A DNA stretch of 32,605 nt from Acidobacteriaceae bacterium (lineage in GTDB: Bacteria > Acidobacteriota > Terriglobia > Terriglobales > Acidobacteriaceae). A program made the translations under genes and the position numbers. Where the stretch lies: the NCBI GenBank assembly GCA_903642265.1, contig CAHJWN010000046.1, forward strand, positions 1-32,605, read 5' to 3'. Each line of letters opens with the position of its first letter. Position 1 is the stretch's first letter. Below the pieces are notes generated by a model. The model saw only the letters and a program-made list of their open reading frames with translations. It did not search any database and had not been told where the DNA came from. Of the stretch, positions 25,540 to 32,605 are shown piece by piece.

Positions 25540-25546
25540 CGTTTAC
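25540..25546 (-). promoter_or_regulatory. Operator half-site before GH43 gene
   Basis: GTAAACG on the minus strand repeats one half of the palindrome before the GH51 gene. The second half is degenerate (GATAG rather than TTTCC). It lies 18-24 bases before the GH43 ATG. Such a short match could be chance. Confidence 0.25.
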
Positions 25547-25619
25547 CTTACCTACACCGTAAAGAGTATCTAAAGAGTTCCAGCCAAGCATTCCACGCGT
25601 GGACCAGCCTCGCGGACGT

Positions 25620-26528
25620 CTACTCCAGGTTTTGAATCTGTTCTCGTGCCTGTTCTATCTCCACCTTGATCTCGAGCCCAAGGTCAGTAATCTGTAAGCC
25701 GTTCTGAGAAGCAGCCCCTCCCGTCTTCGACAGCAAGGTGTTCGCCTCCCGATTCAACTCCTGCATGAGGAAGTCCAGCCGCTTCCCCACCTGTCCACCC
25801 TGCTCCAGCAGCGCCGCACACCCGGCGGCGTGCGCCCGCAATCGCACCAATTCTTCTTCAACGTCCCCGCGCTCCACCAGCAGCGCCGCCTCCGCCGACA
25901 ACCTGTCGTCGCTTAACGAAGTTCCTTCGGTAAGCTCAACGATTCGTGCTCGCAATCTCGCAAATGAAGATAGCCTCGCGCCCTCTCGCAGGGAACTCAC
26001 CTCTTCTACAAGTTCTACGATCCTTGCCATTGAGGCGTTCAACTTCGATACCAACCGCGCGCCCTCATCTGCCCTGGCCATGTTGAAGTTTGCAAGCAAG
26101 CCGTCAAGCGCCTCCAGCACAGATGCTGGCATCATCGCCCCATCGTCTCGCACTCCGCCTGACTGATTGCCCATCATCCCCGGCAGTCGCAGCACGTCAT
26201 TCAAGTCCGGCTCGCATGACAGCCCGTGGGCCCTCGCCGCTGCCCGGAACGCTGCCACATAAGCTGCAATGTGATTGTCATTCAGCGCAAAGCCTCCCGG
26301 ATTCTGTCGTTCAATCTGTAGCGAGAACTCCACATGACCGCGATGCACTTGCTCTCTGATAGCCCTCCGAATTTGTGCCTCCACTGCGTCTAGACCCTGC
26401 GGCAATCGCACCTGCAGATCTAAAAACCTGTGGTTCACACTCTTCAAAGTAAGCGTGAAACCAGCCTGCTCGGCGGAGTCCACGCGAACCGTCGCGTAGC
26501 CAGTCATAGAATGGACCCGCGCGGTCAA
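25620..26528 (-). CDS. yicC: YicC-family endoribonuclease
   Basis: A 302-aa YicC-like protein, near the family length (about 290). The N-terminus has the signature SMTGYA, the middle is helical, and the C-terminal DUF1732-type end has EIKVEIEQAREQIQNLE. YicC proteins are RNases implicated in small-RNA and mRNA turnover. The start is TTG at 26528, which forms a TTGA overlap with the stop of the upstream ABC transporter gene, and GAGGG lies six bases before it. The ATG at 26510 (MTGYA) would be six residues shorter and less well placed. Translational coupling to an exporter gene is odd, because yicC is often found beside gmk. Confidence 0.9.
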   Translation of the reverse strand: MTARVHSMTGYATVRVDSAEQAGFTLTLKSVNHRFLDLQVRLPQGLDAVEAQIRRAIREQVHRGHVEFSLQIERQNPGGFALNDNHIAAYVAAFRAAARAHGLSCEPDLNDVLRLPGMMGNQSGGVRDDGAMMPASVLEALDGLLANFNMARADEGARLVSKLNASMARIVELVEEVSSLREGARLSSFARLRARIVELTEGTSLSDDRLSAEAALLVERGDVEEELVRLRAHAAGCAALLEQGGQVGKRLDFLMQELNREANTLLSKTGGAASQNGLQITDLGLEIKVEIEQAREQIQNLE

Positions 26529-28378
26529 ATTGCACCCTCAAGCATCTCCGCCGGAAGCTCCGCGGGGTCAGTACGAAACTGAAGATCATGCAGTCGACGG
26601 TAAGTCCCATCGCGGGCCAGCAAATCCTCGTGCGTCCCGATCTCTGTCACGCGTCCCTCTTCGATCACAGCGATGCGCGTCGCGTTTCTTACTGTCGACA
26701 GCCTATGCGCGATCACAAACACAGTCCGTCCCTGCATCAGGTTGGCAAGCGCTGCCTGCACATATGCCTCGCTCTCTGTATCAAGCGCGGAGGTCGCTTC
26801 GTCCAAAATTAGAATTGGCGCATTCTTTAGAATCGCCCGTGCAATTGCCAGCCGCTGCCGCTCGCCACCGCTCAGCCTCACGCCCTTTTCGCCAATCACC
26901 GTGTCGTAGCCGTCCGGCATCCGCAGGATGAAGTCATGCGCCAGCGCCATCTGTGCTGCCTCTTCCACCCTGCCCATCGGGACATCCGGCTGCCCATACG
27001 CAATGTTGTTCCGCACCGTATCGTTGAACAGTACAACCTCCTGCGTCACCTTTCCGATCTGCTTCCGTAGGCTCTCGATCGTCACATCGCGCAGGTCGTA
27101 GCCATCAATCAGAATCCTTCCGGCGTTCACGTCGAAGAATCGCGGAATCAGGTTCACCAGCGAAGACTTTCCTGCCCCGCTCGGCCCTACGAGCGCCAGG
27201 ATCTCTCCTCGCTGCACGTTGAGGTCGATCCCGTGCAGCACCTGTTTCACCTCACCATCGCTCTCATAAGCAAAGCCTGCATCTTCAAAACGGATACTCT
27301 CCCTGAACTCCTCCAGCCTGTACGCCCGCTTCTTCTCCTGCACATCATCCTGCGCATCCATAAACTTGAAGATCTCTTCACTTGCGCCCAGCGCCTGTTG
27401 AAACGAGTTATAAAACAGCGCAAACTTCCGGACTGGATCATAGAGTGAAAACGTCGCAAACAGGAACGCGATAAAGTCGCCCGTCCTCATATTGTGTGCA
27501 ACAATCTGCCGCCTGCCGATAAACAACAGCAGCGCAATCGCAACGGACCCAATCGCATCCATAAGCGGCGAACTGATCGCCTGTACCGAAACCGACTTCA
27601 GATTCGCTTTAAACAGCCGTCCAGCCGCCTTCCGAAACCGGTTCATCTCCCAACGCTCCATCCCAAACGCCTTCACGATTCCGTTGCCCGTGATCGTTTC
27701 ATGGAGAATGTTTTGTATCTCGGCCAGCTTGTCCTGCCCCCTGCGCGTCGTCTGCCTGACTCGCTTGCCAATCTTCCGCGCAGATGAGATTACGATCGGA
27801 ATGAACAGCAGCAATATCCAGGCCATCTTTCCACCCAGAATGATCACCGCGCCGACCATGAACACCAGCGTGAAGAACTGCTGCAGAAACTCTCCCAGCA
27901 CGCTCGACATCGCCGTCTGCACGCGTTCGATATCGTTGATCAGCGTCGACAGCAGCGTCCCCGTCGTGTGCTTCTGAAAGAAGCCCACCGACCGCCGCAA
28001 CACGGCGTTATACAGGTCATTCCGCAGGTCCGTAATCATCCCGAACCCCGCGTAGTTGATCAGATATGTGCCTGCATAATCGCACACCGACTTAATCACC
28101 GCCGACAGCACCAGCGCATATGCCACGATGTTCCACGAGTTATGAAAGTGGCTCGGCACCAGAAAATGCAGGTTCAGCGGCCGCGCCACACGCGGGATGT
28201 GGAACACCAGCACATCGCTATACGGTGAATCAGGACTTAACACCTGGTCGAAGATTGGCTTCACCAGCATGATGCGAAATGCCGCCATCGCCCCCACCAG
28301 GGCCATCAGCACCACCGACGCCACCGAGTACAGGGCATATGGCCGCACATAGAGTAGGAGCCGCCAGATCCGCCTCAC
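26525..28378 (-). CDS. MsbA-like ABC exporter (fused TMD-NBD)
   Basis: A 617-aa half-transporter expected to work as a homodimer in the inner membrane. Six membrane helices lie in residues about 15-330, with periplasmic loops (about 50-78) longer than in E. coli MsbA. The nucleotide-binding domain (about 362-600) has Walker A GPSGAGKS (398-405), signature LSGGE (502-506), Walker B ILILDE (522-527) and the H-loop in VFVIAHRLS. Similarity in architecture suggests lipid A or lipid flipping, but multidrug export cannot be excluded. The start is GTG, with GGAG eight bases upstream. The C-terminus overlaps the yicC-like start by four bases. No second half-transporter is adjacent, which fits a homodimer. 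Confidence 0.9.
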   Translation of the reverse strand: MRRIWRLLLYVRPYALYSVASVVLMALVGAMAAFRIMLVKPIFDQVLSPDSPYSDVLVFHIPRVARPLNLHFLVPSHFHNSWNIVAYALVLSAVIKSVCDYAGTYLINYAGFGMITDLRNDLYNAVLRRSVGFFQKHTTGTLLSTLINDIERVQTAMSSVLGEFLQQFFTLVFMVGAVIILGGKMAWILLLFIPIVISSARKIGKRVRQTTRRGQDKLAEIQNILHETITGNGIVKAFGMERWEMNRFRKAAGRLFKANLKSVSVQAISSPLMDAIGSVAIALLLFIGRRQIVAHNMRTGDFIAFLFATFSLYDPVRKFALFYNSFQQALGASEEIFKFMDAQDDVQEKKRAYRLEEFRESIRFEDAGFAYESDGEVKQVLHGIDLNVQRGEILALVGPSGAGKSSLVNLIPRFFDVNAGRILIDGYDLRDVTIESLRKQIGKVTQEVVLFNDTVRNNIAYGQPDVPMGRVEEAAQMALAHDFILRMPDGYDTVIGEKGVRLSGGERQRLAIARAILKNAPILILDEATSALDTESEAYVQAALANLMQGRTVFVIAHRLSTVRNATRIAVIEEGRVTEIGTHEDLLARDGTYRRLHDLQFRTDPAELPAEMLEGAI

Positions 28379-28502
28379 GCGCCGGTCTCCATTTGCTTCG
28401 TCATCAGATCATTCTACCGAGCCCACTTTGACCGCTCTTTGTCATTCCAGATCGGCCCCCTTTATTTGTTATTCCCGCAGGGAGTCCGCGTTTGCACTGG
28501 CC

Positions 28503-28529
28503 GTCATTCTGAGCGCAGCGAGGAATCCC
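28503..28529 (+). repeat. REP-like extragenic repeat
   Basis: The 27-base unit begins GTCATTCTGAGCGCAGCGAG and ends GAATCCC. I recognise this as a form of the extragenic GTCATTCTGAGCG repeat common in acidobacterial and some other genomes. Two weaker look-alikes lie at 28441 (GTCATTCCAG) and 28468 (GTTATTCCCGCAGGGAGTC). Only one clear copy is in the window, so repetition in the genome is inferred. Confidence 0.5.
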
Positions 28530-28574
28530 GATGCCGATCACATCACCACAACTGCTCGAACCCCTCGTCAGAAA

Positions 28575-28590
28575 CGTCGAAAAATCGACG
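28575..28590 (-). terminator. Possible rapZ terminator hairpin
   Basis: CGTCGA and TCGACG form a perfect 6-bp stem around four bases, about 90 bases after the rapZ stop. On the minus strand it is followed by TTTCTG. The stem is short, so this is tentative. Confidence 0.3.
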
Positions 28591-28678
28591 CGGACGGCTT
28601 TTACAATTGGATGTAACGGTGTCATGCAGGAACCTCTTTGGCGTCGACATGGATGGTTTACTTGAAACACCCACGCCC

Positions 28679-29674
28679 TCACCGCGGCATGTCCCGGTGA
28701 GCCGTCTTCGCCCGATACCCTTCCCCCGCCAGCCGCTTCTTCATCTCTTCCGCAATGAAGACTGACCGGTGTTGCCCGCCCGTACATCCGAACGCCACGG
28801 TCAGATAGCTCTTGCCTTCCTTGATGTAGTGCGGCAGCAGAAACTTCAGCATGTCCGTTGCCTTCTCCAGAAACTCCTGCGTCTGCGGAAACTGCCGCAC
28901 ATACTTCGCCACCTTCGGATGCCTCCCGGTCAGCTTGCGAAACTCCGGAATGAAGTGCGGATTCGGCAGGAAGCGGACATCGAACACGAGGTCAGCTTCG
29001 GATGGCACACCATTCTTGAATCCGAAGCTCACTGTAGAAATCGTCAGGTTATGCTCCGCTTCGCCACGGCGAAATTGCGCGTTAATATGGGCCCGCAGTT
29101 CATGCACGTTGAACCGAGATGTATCAATCGTGATGTCCGCAACATTCCTGATCGGATCGAGCCGCTTACGCTCAGCCTGCAGACTTTTGATGACCGTCTC
29201 GCCTTCGCCCTCCTGGTTCCGGCTCATCGGGTGCGGTCGCCGTGTCTCCGAGAACCGCCTTACTAGCGAGTCATCGGTCGCCTCAAGGAAGACCACCCGC
29301 GTCGATAACACCTTCCGCACTTGTTTCAGAATTGCTGGAAATTTGTCGAGTTTCATGCCCTCGCGCACATCTACAACCAGTGCCGCGCGCTCAATCTGAA
29401 CCGACCCGCGAACCAGTTCCGCAAACTGCGGAATCAGGTCCAAAGGAAGATTATCGACGGCGTAATATCCAAGATCCTCGAACGCCTTCAGCGCCGACGC
29501 CTTCCCCGACCCAGACATCCCGGTCAGGATTACAAGCTGATCCTGCGGTTGAGACACTTTAAGTTCTTCACCGCTCGCGGCAGGCATCGCAGCCGCTTTT
29601 CTCGCCCGCTTCTTTAGCCCTGACGGAGCTTCAGGAGCAGTGGGCCTGGTTATGCCGGCAGCCTTCGATCGCAT
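28679..29674 (-). CDS. rapZ: RapZ-like nucleotide-binding RNase adapter
   Basis: A 331-aa RapZ (YvcJ/DUF463 family). Walker A is GMSGSGKAS (52-60), followed by DNLPLDLIPQ. DVRFLPNPHF and the C-terminal GCTGGQHRSVFIAEE are diagnostic. In E. coli RapZ controls GlcN6P synthase through small-RNA decay, while in Gram-positives the homologue is a nucleotide-binding protein. The N-terminus is about 40 residues longer than usual, basic and Ala/Pro rich. If that extension is not translated, Met30 (29587) is the alternative start. The ATG at 29674 has AGGA seven bases upstream and is preferred. It lies downstream of hpf and rpoN, as in proteobacterial rpoN clusters. Confidence 0.93.
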   Translation of the reverse strand: MRSKAAGITRPTAPEAPSGLKKRARKAAAMPAASGEELKVSQPQDQLVILTGMSGSGKASALKAFEDLGYYAVDNLPLDLIPQFAELVRGSVQIERAALVVDVREGMKLDKFPAILKQVRKVLSTRVVFLEATDDSLVRRFSETRRPHPMSRNQEGEGETVIKSLQAERKRLDPIRNVADITIDTSRFNVHELRAHINAQFRRGEAEHNLTISTVSFGFKNGVPSEADLVFDVRFLPNPHFIPEFRKLTGRHPKVAKYVRQFPQTQEFLEKATDMLKFLLPHYIKEGKSYLTVAFGCTGGQHRSVFIAEEMKKRLAGEGYRAKTAHRDMPR

Positions 29675-29778
29675 GGGAAGATCCTAGCATCCGATCCACG
29701 ACTACGATCGCTATCCTCGCCGCGACATGCCGTCCTAGTCCCGTCGATGGTTCAATGGTCTTGATTCGCTGTTCCTGC

Positions 29779-30441
29779 TTAAGGAACTTGTATCAGCTCC
29801 ATAATCCCATCCCGCTTCCGGTGCAGCACCAGCGCCTGTCCTTCATGGTCGCGAAAGACAAACACGTCGCGATCGCGGAACTCCGCCTCCTTCACGGCTT
29901 CTTCAAGCGACATCGGCCGCATCGCTGCGCTATCAATTGATCGCACCACGTGCGGCTCAACCAGCGGCGATTTTGACGGGAACGAATGCACCACCATCGG
30001 CACCGCTTTACGACCATTCCCATTCGCGGCCTTACCGTTGCCGCTTACCTGGTCGCTCGCCGCCGACCCACTGGTCTTCTTCACCGCGGCCTTCTGGACG
30101 ACTCTTACTTCGTCCATCGACTCGCTATCGCGCGCCGCCGTCTTCGGGTGCCGCTTGGCCGTCGTCTTCTTCTGGTTATGCCGTACCACTTGCTGCTCCA
30201 GCTTGCAGAGCGCATCATGCAGCGCGACCTCCATGTCAGTCGCTTCGCAGTTTGCAACCAGGCTTTGTCCGCGAGTCTTCAGTGTCACTTCCGCAGATCG
30301 CCTGTATTTGTCGGTTGTCAGGATGACGTGTGGACTCGCAGTCTTCCCCACCAGCTTCGAAATTCGCGCCAGTCCCGCTTCCGCCTGAGTTTTCAGCTTT
30401 TTTGTGATGACCGTTTGTCTACCGGTGTACTCGATATCCAT
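29779..30441 (-). CDS. hpf: Long-form ribosome hibernation factor HPF
   Basis: A 220-aa long HPF. The N-terminal S30AE/YfiA domain is at about residues 1-98 (MDIEYTGRQ start, basic surface). A charged, Ala/Gly/Asn-rich linker follows (about 100-150), then the C-terminal dimerisation domain (about 150-220) with RPMSLEEAVKEAEFRDRDVFVF. Long HPF dimerises two 70S ribosomes into 100S particles when cells stop growing. I chose ATG 30441, with GAGGT about ten bases upstream. An in-frame ATG at 30489 would overlap the rpoN end and add 16 unlike residues. It is 37 bp downstream of rpoN. A 6-bp inverted repeat (29771-29787) overlaps its stop codon. Confidence 0.92.
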   Translation of the reverse strand: MDIEYTGRQTVITKKLKTQAEAGLARISKLVGKTASPHVILTTDKYRRSAEVTLKTRGQSLVANCEATDMEVALHDALCKLEQQVVRHNQKKTTAKRHPKTAARDSESMDEVRVVQKAAVKKTSGSAASDQVSGNGKAANGNGRKAVPMVVHSFPSKSPLVEPHVVRSIDSAAMRPMSLEEAVKEAEFRDRDVFVFRDHEGQALVLHRKRDGIMELIQVP

Positions 30442-30478
30442 CGTTCGATTTACCTCGCTGCCCTGCAGGGAGATCAGT

Positions 30479-32281
30479 CTACCGCACACGCCTCTGGTGC
30501 GTGCTCGGGATCTGCATGTCCTCCCGGTACTTCGCTACGGTCCGACGCGTCACCTGGATCCCCTGACGTTGCAACTCGGCCGCGAGCTGATCATCGGTGA
30601 ACGGCTTGCGCGCGTCCTCATCTTCAATCAACTTCTTTACCTTACGCTTAAGCAGCACAAGCGGCAGATCGCCACCCTCCGGCCCGTTCACACCCTCAGA
30701 GAAGAAGAAGCGCAGCTCGTAGACGCCCTGAGTCGTATGCACGTACTTGTTCGCCACGGCCCGGCTCACCGTCGAAGGATGTACCCCGATCTCCTCAGCC
30801 ACCTCTTTGATCATCATCGGCCGCAGTGCCGACTCGCCATGCTCGAGGAAGTCCGCCTGCCGCCTGACAATGACTTCACATGTACGCACGATGGTGTTCT
30901 TTCGCTGTTCAATGTTCCTCAGCAGTTGGATCGCAGACCTGTACCGCTCCTTCACATACTCGCGGACGTCTTTTTCCGTCTGCTTCTGCTTCAGCATCTT
31001 GCGGTAGCCCTGGTTCAGCCGCAGCGTCGGCATCTCTTCTTCGTTCATCAGCACGACATACTCCCCGTCGCGCTTCACAAAAGCCACATCCGGCTCAATC
31101 AACCGGGTCTCGCTCTGGTTGTAGCGTTGGCCTGGTCTAGGGTCGAGCGTCCGGATATACTCCACGGCCGCCTGCACATCGGCCGCCCCTTTGCCGCAGC
31201 TCCGCGTCAACTCGCGCATGTCCTTCTTCTGCAACAGGGCCAGGCATAGCGTCACAATGTGTGTCGCGATCTCAAACACATTGGAACCCTCCGGCGGGCG
31301 GCTTTCGATGGGTACCGCACCTGCCTCGACCGAAACGTCTGCCTCTACATCGGCCTCAGCCAGCATCTGCTTTGCGCTGTACGCCCGGCGCTTCAGCACG
31401 ATGGACGCTTCACGCTGCTGCGCCGCAATCTGTAGCAGGAGACACTCGCGAAGGTCGCGTGCGCCGATCCCTACCGGATCAAGCTGATGGACTACTTTCA
31501 GCGCGGCATCAAGCACGTCAAGGACCTCGGGCCGCTTGCCATGCATTCCGGCCGCTATATCCACCATGCCGTTGTTGTGGAAGTTCGCGTCCGAATGTCT
31601 GTGGTGCACCGCTGCTTCATGTTCTGGTTTGACGGGCTCCAGCTCACCTTCATCAACAGATTCAAACGAGACACGGTCTTCAGAAGCGACGTTTATCGAC
31701 CAGTACTTCATCCCGCGCTCAAATGGAATCGGTTCAGCCCGCGAGGGCGCTAAAGGCCGCTGGAGTATGTCGATCAACTCCTCATCGGTAGCAGTGAGAT
31801 ACCCATCCTCGTTCAGGTTTCCAATGATCAGCTCTGCCGCAGTTCGCACTTTCGGCGTCAGATTTAGCGACCCGAGCTGCCAGATCAGGTGATCGGTCAG
31901 AGTGCTCGGCTGCGCCAGGAAATGCTCAAAGGACGGCTTGTCATACTCCTCGAAGTTCGAAGTCGTCCTGAAACCCGGATCAAGGTAATCCTGGAAATAG
32001 CTCCCGAAATCAATCTCATCGAATGGATCCTTCTCGACCCGTTCACTCTCCGCTGCAACCTCTTCCGCGGATCGTTCGCGGTCACCCTCAGCTCCCGCAC
32101 GCTCGTCGAGCGTCGCCACCGTCTCTTCAAGCTCTTCCAGCACCGGATTCTCGATCATCTCGGTGTTGATCATCTCCCGAAGTTCCAGCTTGTTCAGCGC
32201 CAGCACGCTGACCATCTGCACCAGCCCAGGCGTAAGAGCCTGCCGCTGTGAGACCTTCATGCTGAGCTTGGGTTGAAGCAC
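30479..32281 (-). CDS. rpoN: RNA polymerase sigma-54 factor
   Basis: A 600-aa sigma-54, longer than the E. coli protein (477). The N-terminal activator-interaction region is Gln/Leu rich (SQRQALTPGLVQMVSVLALNK, written as two parts: SQRQALTPG and LVQMVSVLALNK). An acidic region II follows. The core-binding domain has LDPVGIGARDLRECLLLQ. The HTH (HPSTVSRAVANKYV) and the RpoN box TRRTVAKYRE (578-587) end the protein. Extra length comes mainly from inserts at about 195-260 and about 320-365 within the core-binding region. It directs transcription from -24/-12 promoters with an enhancer-binding ATPase, none of which is in this window. The start is GTG with GAGG about ten bases upstream. Met8 is a possible alternative. 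Confidence 0.95.
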   Translation of the reverse strand: MLQPKLSMKVSQRQALTPGLVQMVSVLALNKLELREMINTEMIENPVLEELEETVATLDERAGAEGDRERSAEEVAAESERVEKDPFDEIDFGSYFQDYLDPGFRTTSNFEEYDKPSFEHFLAQPSTLTDHLIWQLGSLNLTPKVRTAAELIIGNLNEDGYLTATDEELIDILQRPLAPSRAEPIPFERGMKYWSINVASEDRVSFESVDEGELEPVKPEHEAAVHHRHSDANFHNNGMVDIAAGMHGKRPEVLDVLDAALKVVHQLDPVGIGARDLRECLLLQIAAQQREASIVLKRRAYSAKQMLAEADVEADVSVEAGAVPIESRPPEGSNVFEIATHIVTLCLALLQKKDMRELTRSCGKGAADVQAAVEYIRTLDPRPGQRYNQSETRLIEPDVAFVKRDGEYVVLMNEEEMPTLRLNQGYRKMLKQKQTEKDVREYVKERYRSAIQLLRNIEQRKNTIVRTCEVIVRRQADFLEHGESALRPMMIKEVAEEIGVHPSTVSRAVANKYVHTTQGVYELRFFFSEGVNGPEGGDLPLVLLKRKVKKLIEDEDARKPFTDDQLAAELQRQGIQVTRRTVAKYREDMQIPSTHQRRVR

Positions 32282-32605
32282 CGGTATTGAACCTCATAGA
32301 CTGGAAAAGGCCCGAAAAAGCTTCAAATCCAGCAATTCGCTAAGTTCCGCTTTGGGAAACACCGCAGGTGTCTTCGACGTGATCGGCTTGGCCCAAGTTT
32401 ACACTTGGTGAAAAAAACGTGCCGCCCTGTCAGATCTCGGCTGGACCAAAATGGAACTCGATCAGCAAGCCCTGTCTTTTCAGTGTGGTGAGCCACTTGG
32501 CGAAGTCTCTGGCAGGCGTCATCACGCATCGTGCCAAATCCCCTGCCTCGACTTCGTTACGAATACTGAAGTTCAAGGAGCAAAGTTCAAGGAGCAAAGT
32601 TCAAG
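32282..32605. other. Noncoding right end upstream of rpoN
   Basis: These 324 bases upstream of rpoN show no open frame with coding character or recognisable protein. They should hold the rpoN promoter, but I could not define one with confidence. The far end is a tandem repeat. A gene may start beyond the window. Confidence 0.5.
32571..32605. repeat. 14-bp tandem repeat at window edge
   Basis: The unit GTTCAAGGAGCAAA occurs twice in full (32571-32584, 32585-32598) followed by GTTCAAG, and the array runs off the end of the window. Copy number is unknown. Confidence 0.7.

Larger units (their letters stand above)
28379..28678. other. 300-bp noncoding stretch between rapZ and ABC gene
   Basis: No credible gene is present. 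The stretch holds three related GTCATTC-type repeat starts (28441, 28468 and 28503) and a hairpin at 28575-28590. It probably carries the promoter of the exporter-yicC pair and the end of the rapZ transcript. Confidence 0.6.

Noticed and set aside
25592..25603. 12-bp palindrome TCCACGCGTGGA between yicC and GH43 genes
   Set aside because: Perfect palindromes of this length are expected several times by chance in a window this size, and no second copy was seen near related genes.
28404..28787. 127-aa minus-strand open frame
   Set aside because: It overlaps the rapZ end and the REP-like repeats. Its protein is a repeat and shadow translation.
32323..32529. 68-aa minus-strand open frame upstream of rpoN
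   Set aside because: It has a basic, irregular composition, no ribosome site that I trust and no family resemblance.
1..32605. CRISPR array, tRNA, rRNA, transposase, prophage genes
   Set aside because: None was recognised on either strand. The only tandem repeat is the short one at the right edge, which lacks spacers.

Overview
The window looks like chromosome from an Acidobacteriota member, probably Acidobacteriaceae (Terriglobus, Granulicella or Edaphobacter type). This is inferred from the OmpL-like beta-barrel porins, plant-polysaccharide hydrolases, a long RpoN, the REP-like GTCATTCTGAGCG sequence and a moderately high G+C content. No rRNA, tRNA, CRISPR array, integrase or transposase was found, so it reads as stable chromosome.

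Region 1 (about 1-9.5 kb) is an amidoligase/transglutaminase locus. Three minus-strand genes overlap by four bases each. In transcription order they are a 1073-aa transglutaminase fused to a DUF2126 amidoligase, an 830-aa circularly permuted ATP-grasp ligase fused to an alpha-E domain, and a 304-aa transglutaminase. A fourth transglutaminase-like gene is divergent and has Ser where the catalytic His is expected. An outer-membrane porin follows downstream. Related gene sets have been predicted to make or modify peptides, but the product here is unknown.

Region 2 (about 9.6-20.9 kb) is a complete Kdp high-affinity K+ uptake locus with an unusual sensor. The order on the minus strand is histidine kinase, KdpE, a 33-aa membrane peptide, KdpF, KdpA, KdpB, KdpC and a second porin. 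KdpD is split. A free N-terminal KdpD plus Usp protein lies at 9632-10798. Two separate DUF4118/GAF kinase halves exist: one next to KdpE with its phospho-acceptor His, and one divergent from the N-terminal half with Val at that position but an intact ATP-binding fold.

Region 3 (about 21.0-25.5 kb) is a small arabinan-use locus: a secreted GH51 arabinofuranosidase, a LacI-family regulator and a secreted GH43 arabinanase facing back. An operator-like palindrome precedes the GH51 gene, and one half-site also occurs before the GH43 gene.

Region 4 (about 25.6-32.6 kb) is a minus-strand housekeeping block: rpoN, long-form hpf, rapZ, an MsbA-like ABC exporter and a yicC-like RNase. The last two overlap by four bases. 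The rpoN-hpf-rapZ order recalls the proteobacterial rpoN cluster without ptsN. Noncoding stretches include REP-like repeats (28.4-28.5 kb) and a 14-bp tandem repeat at the right edge.
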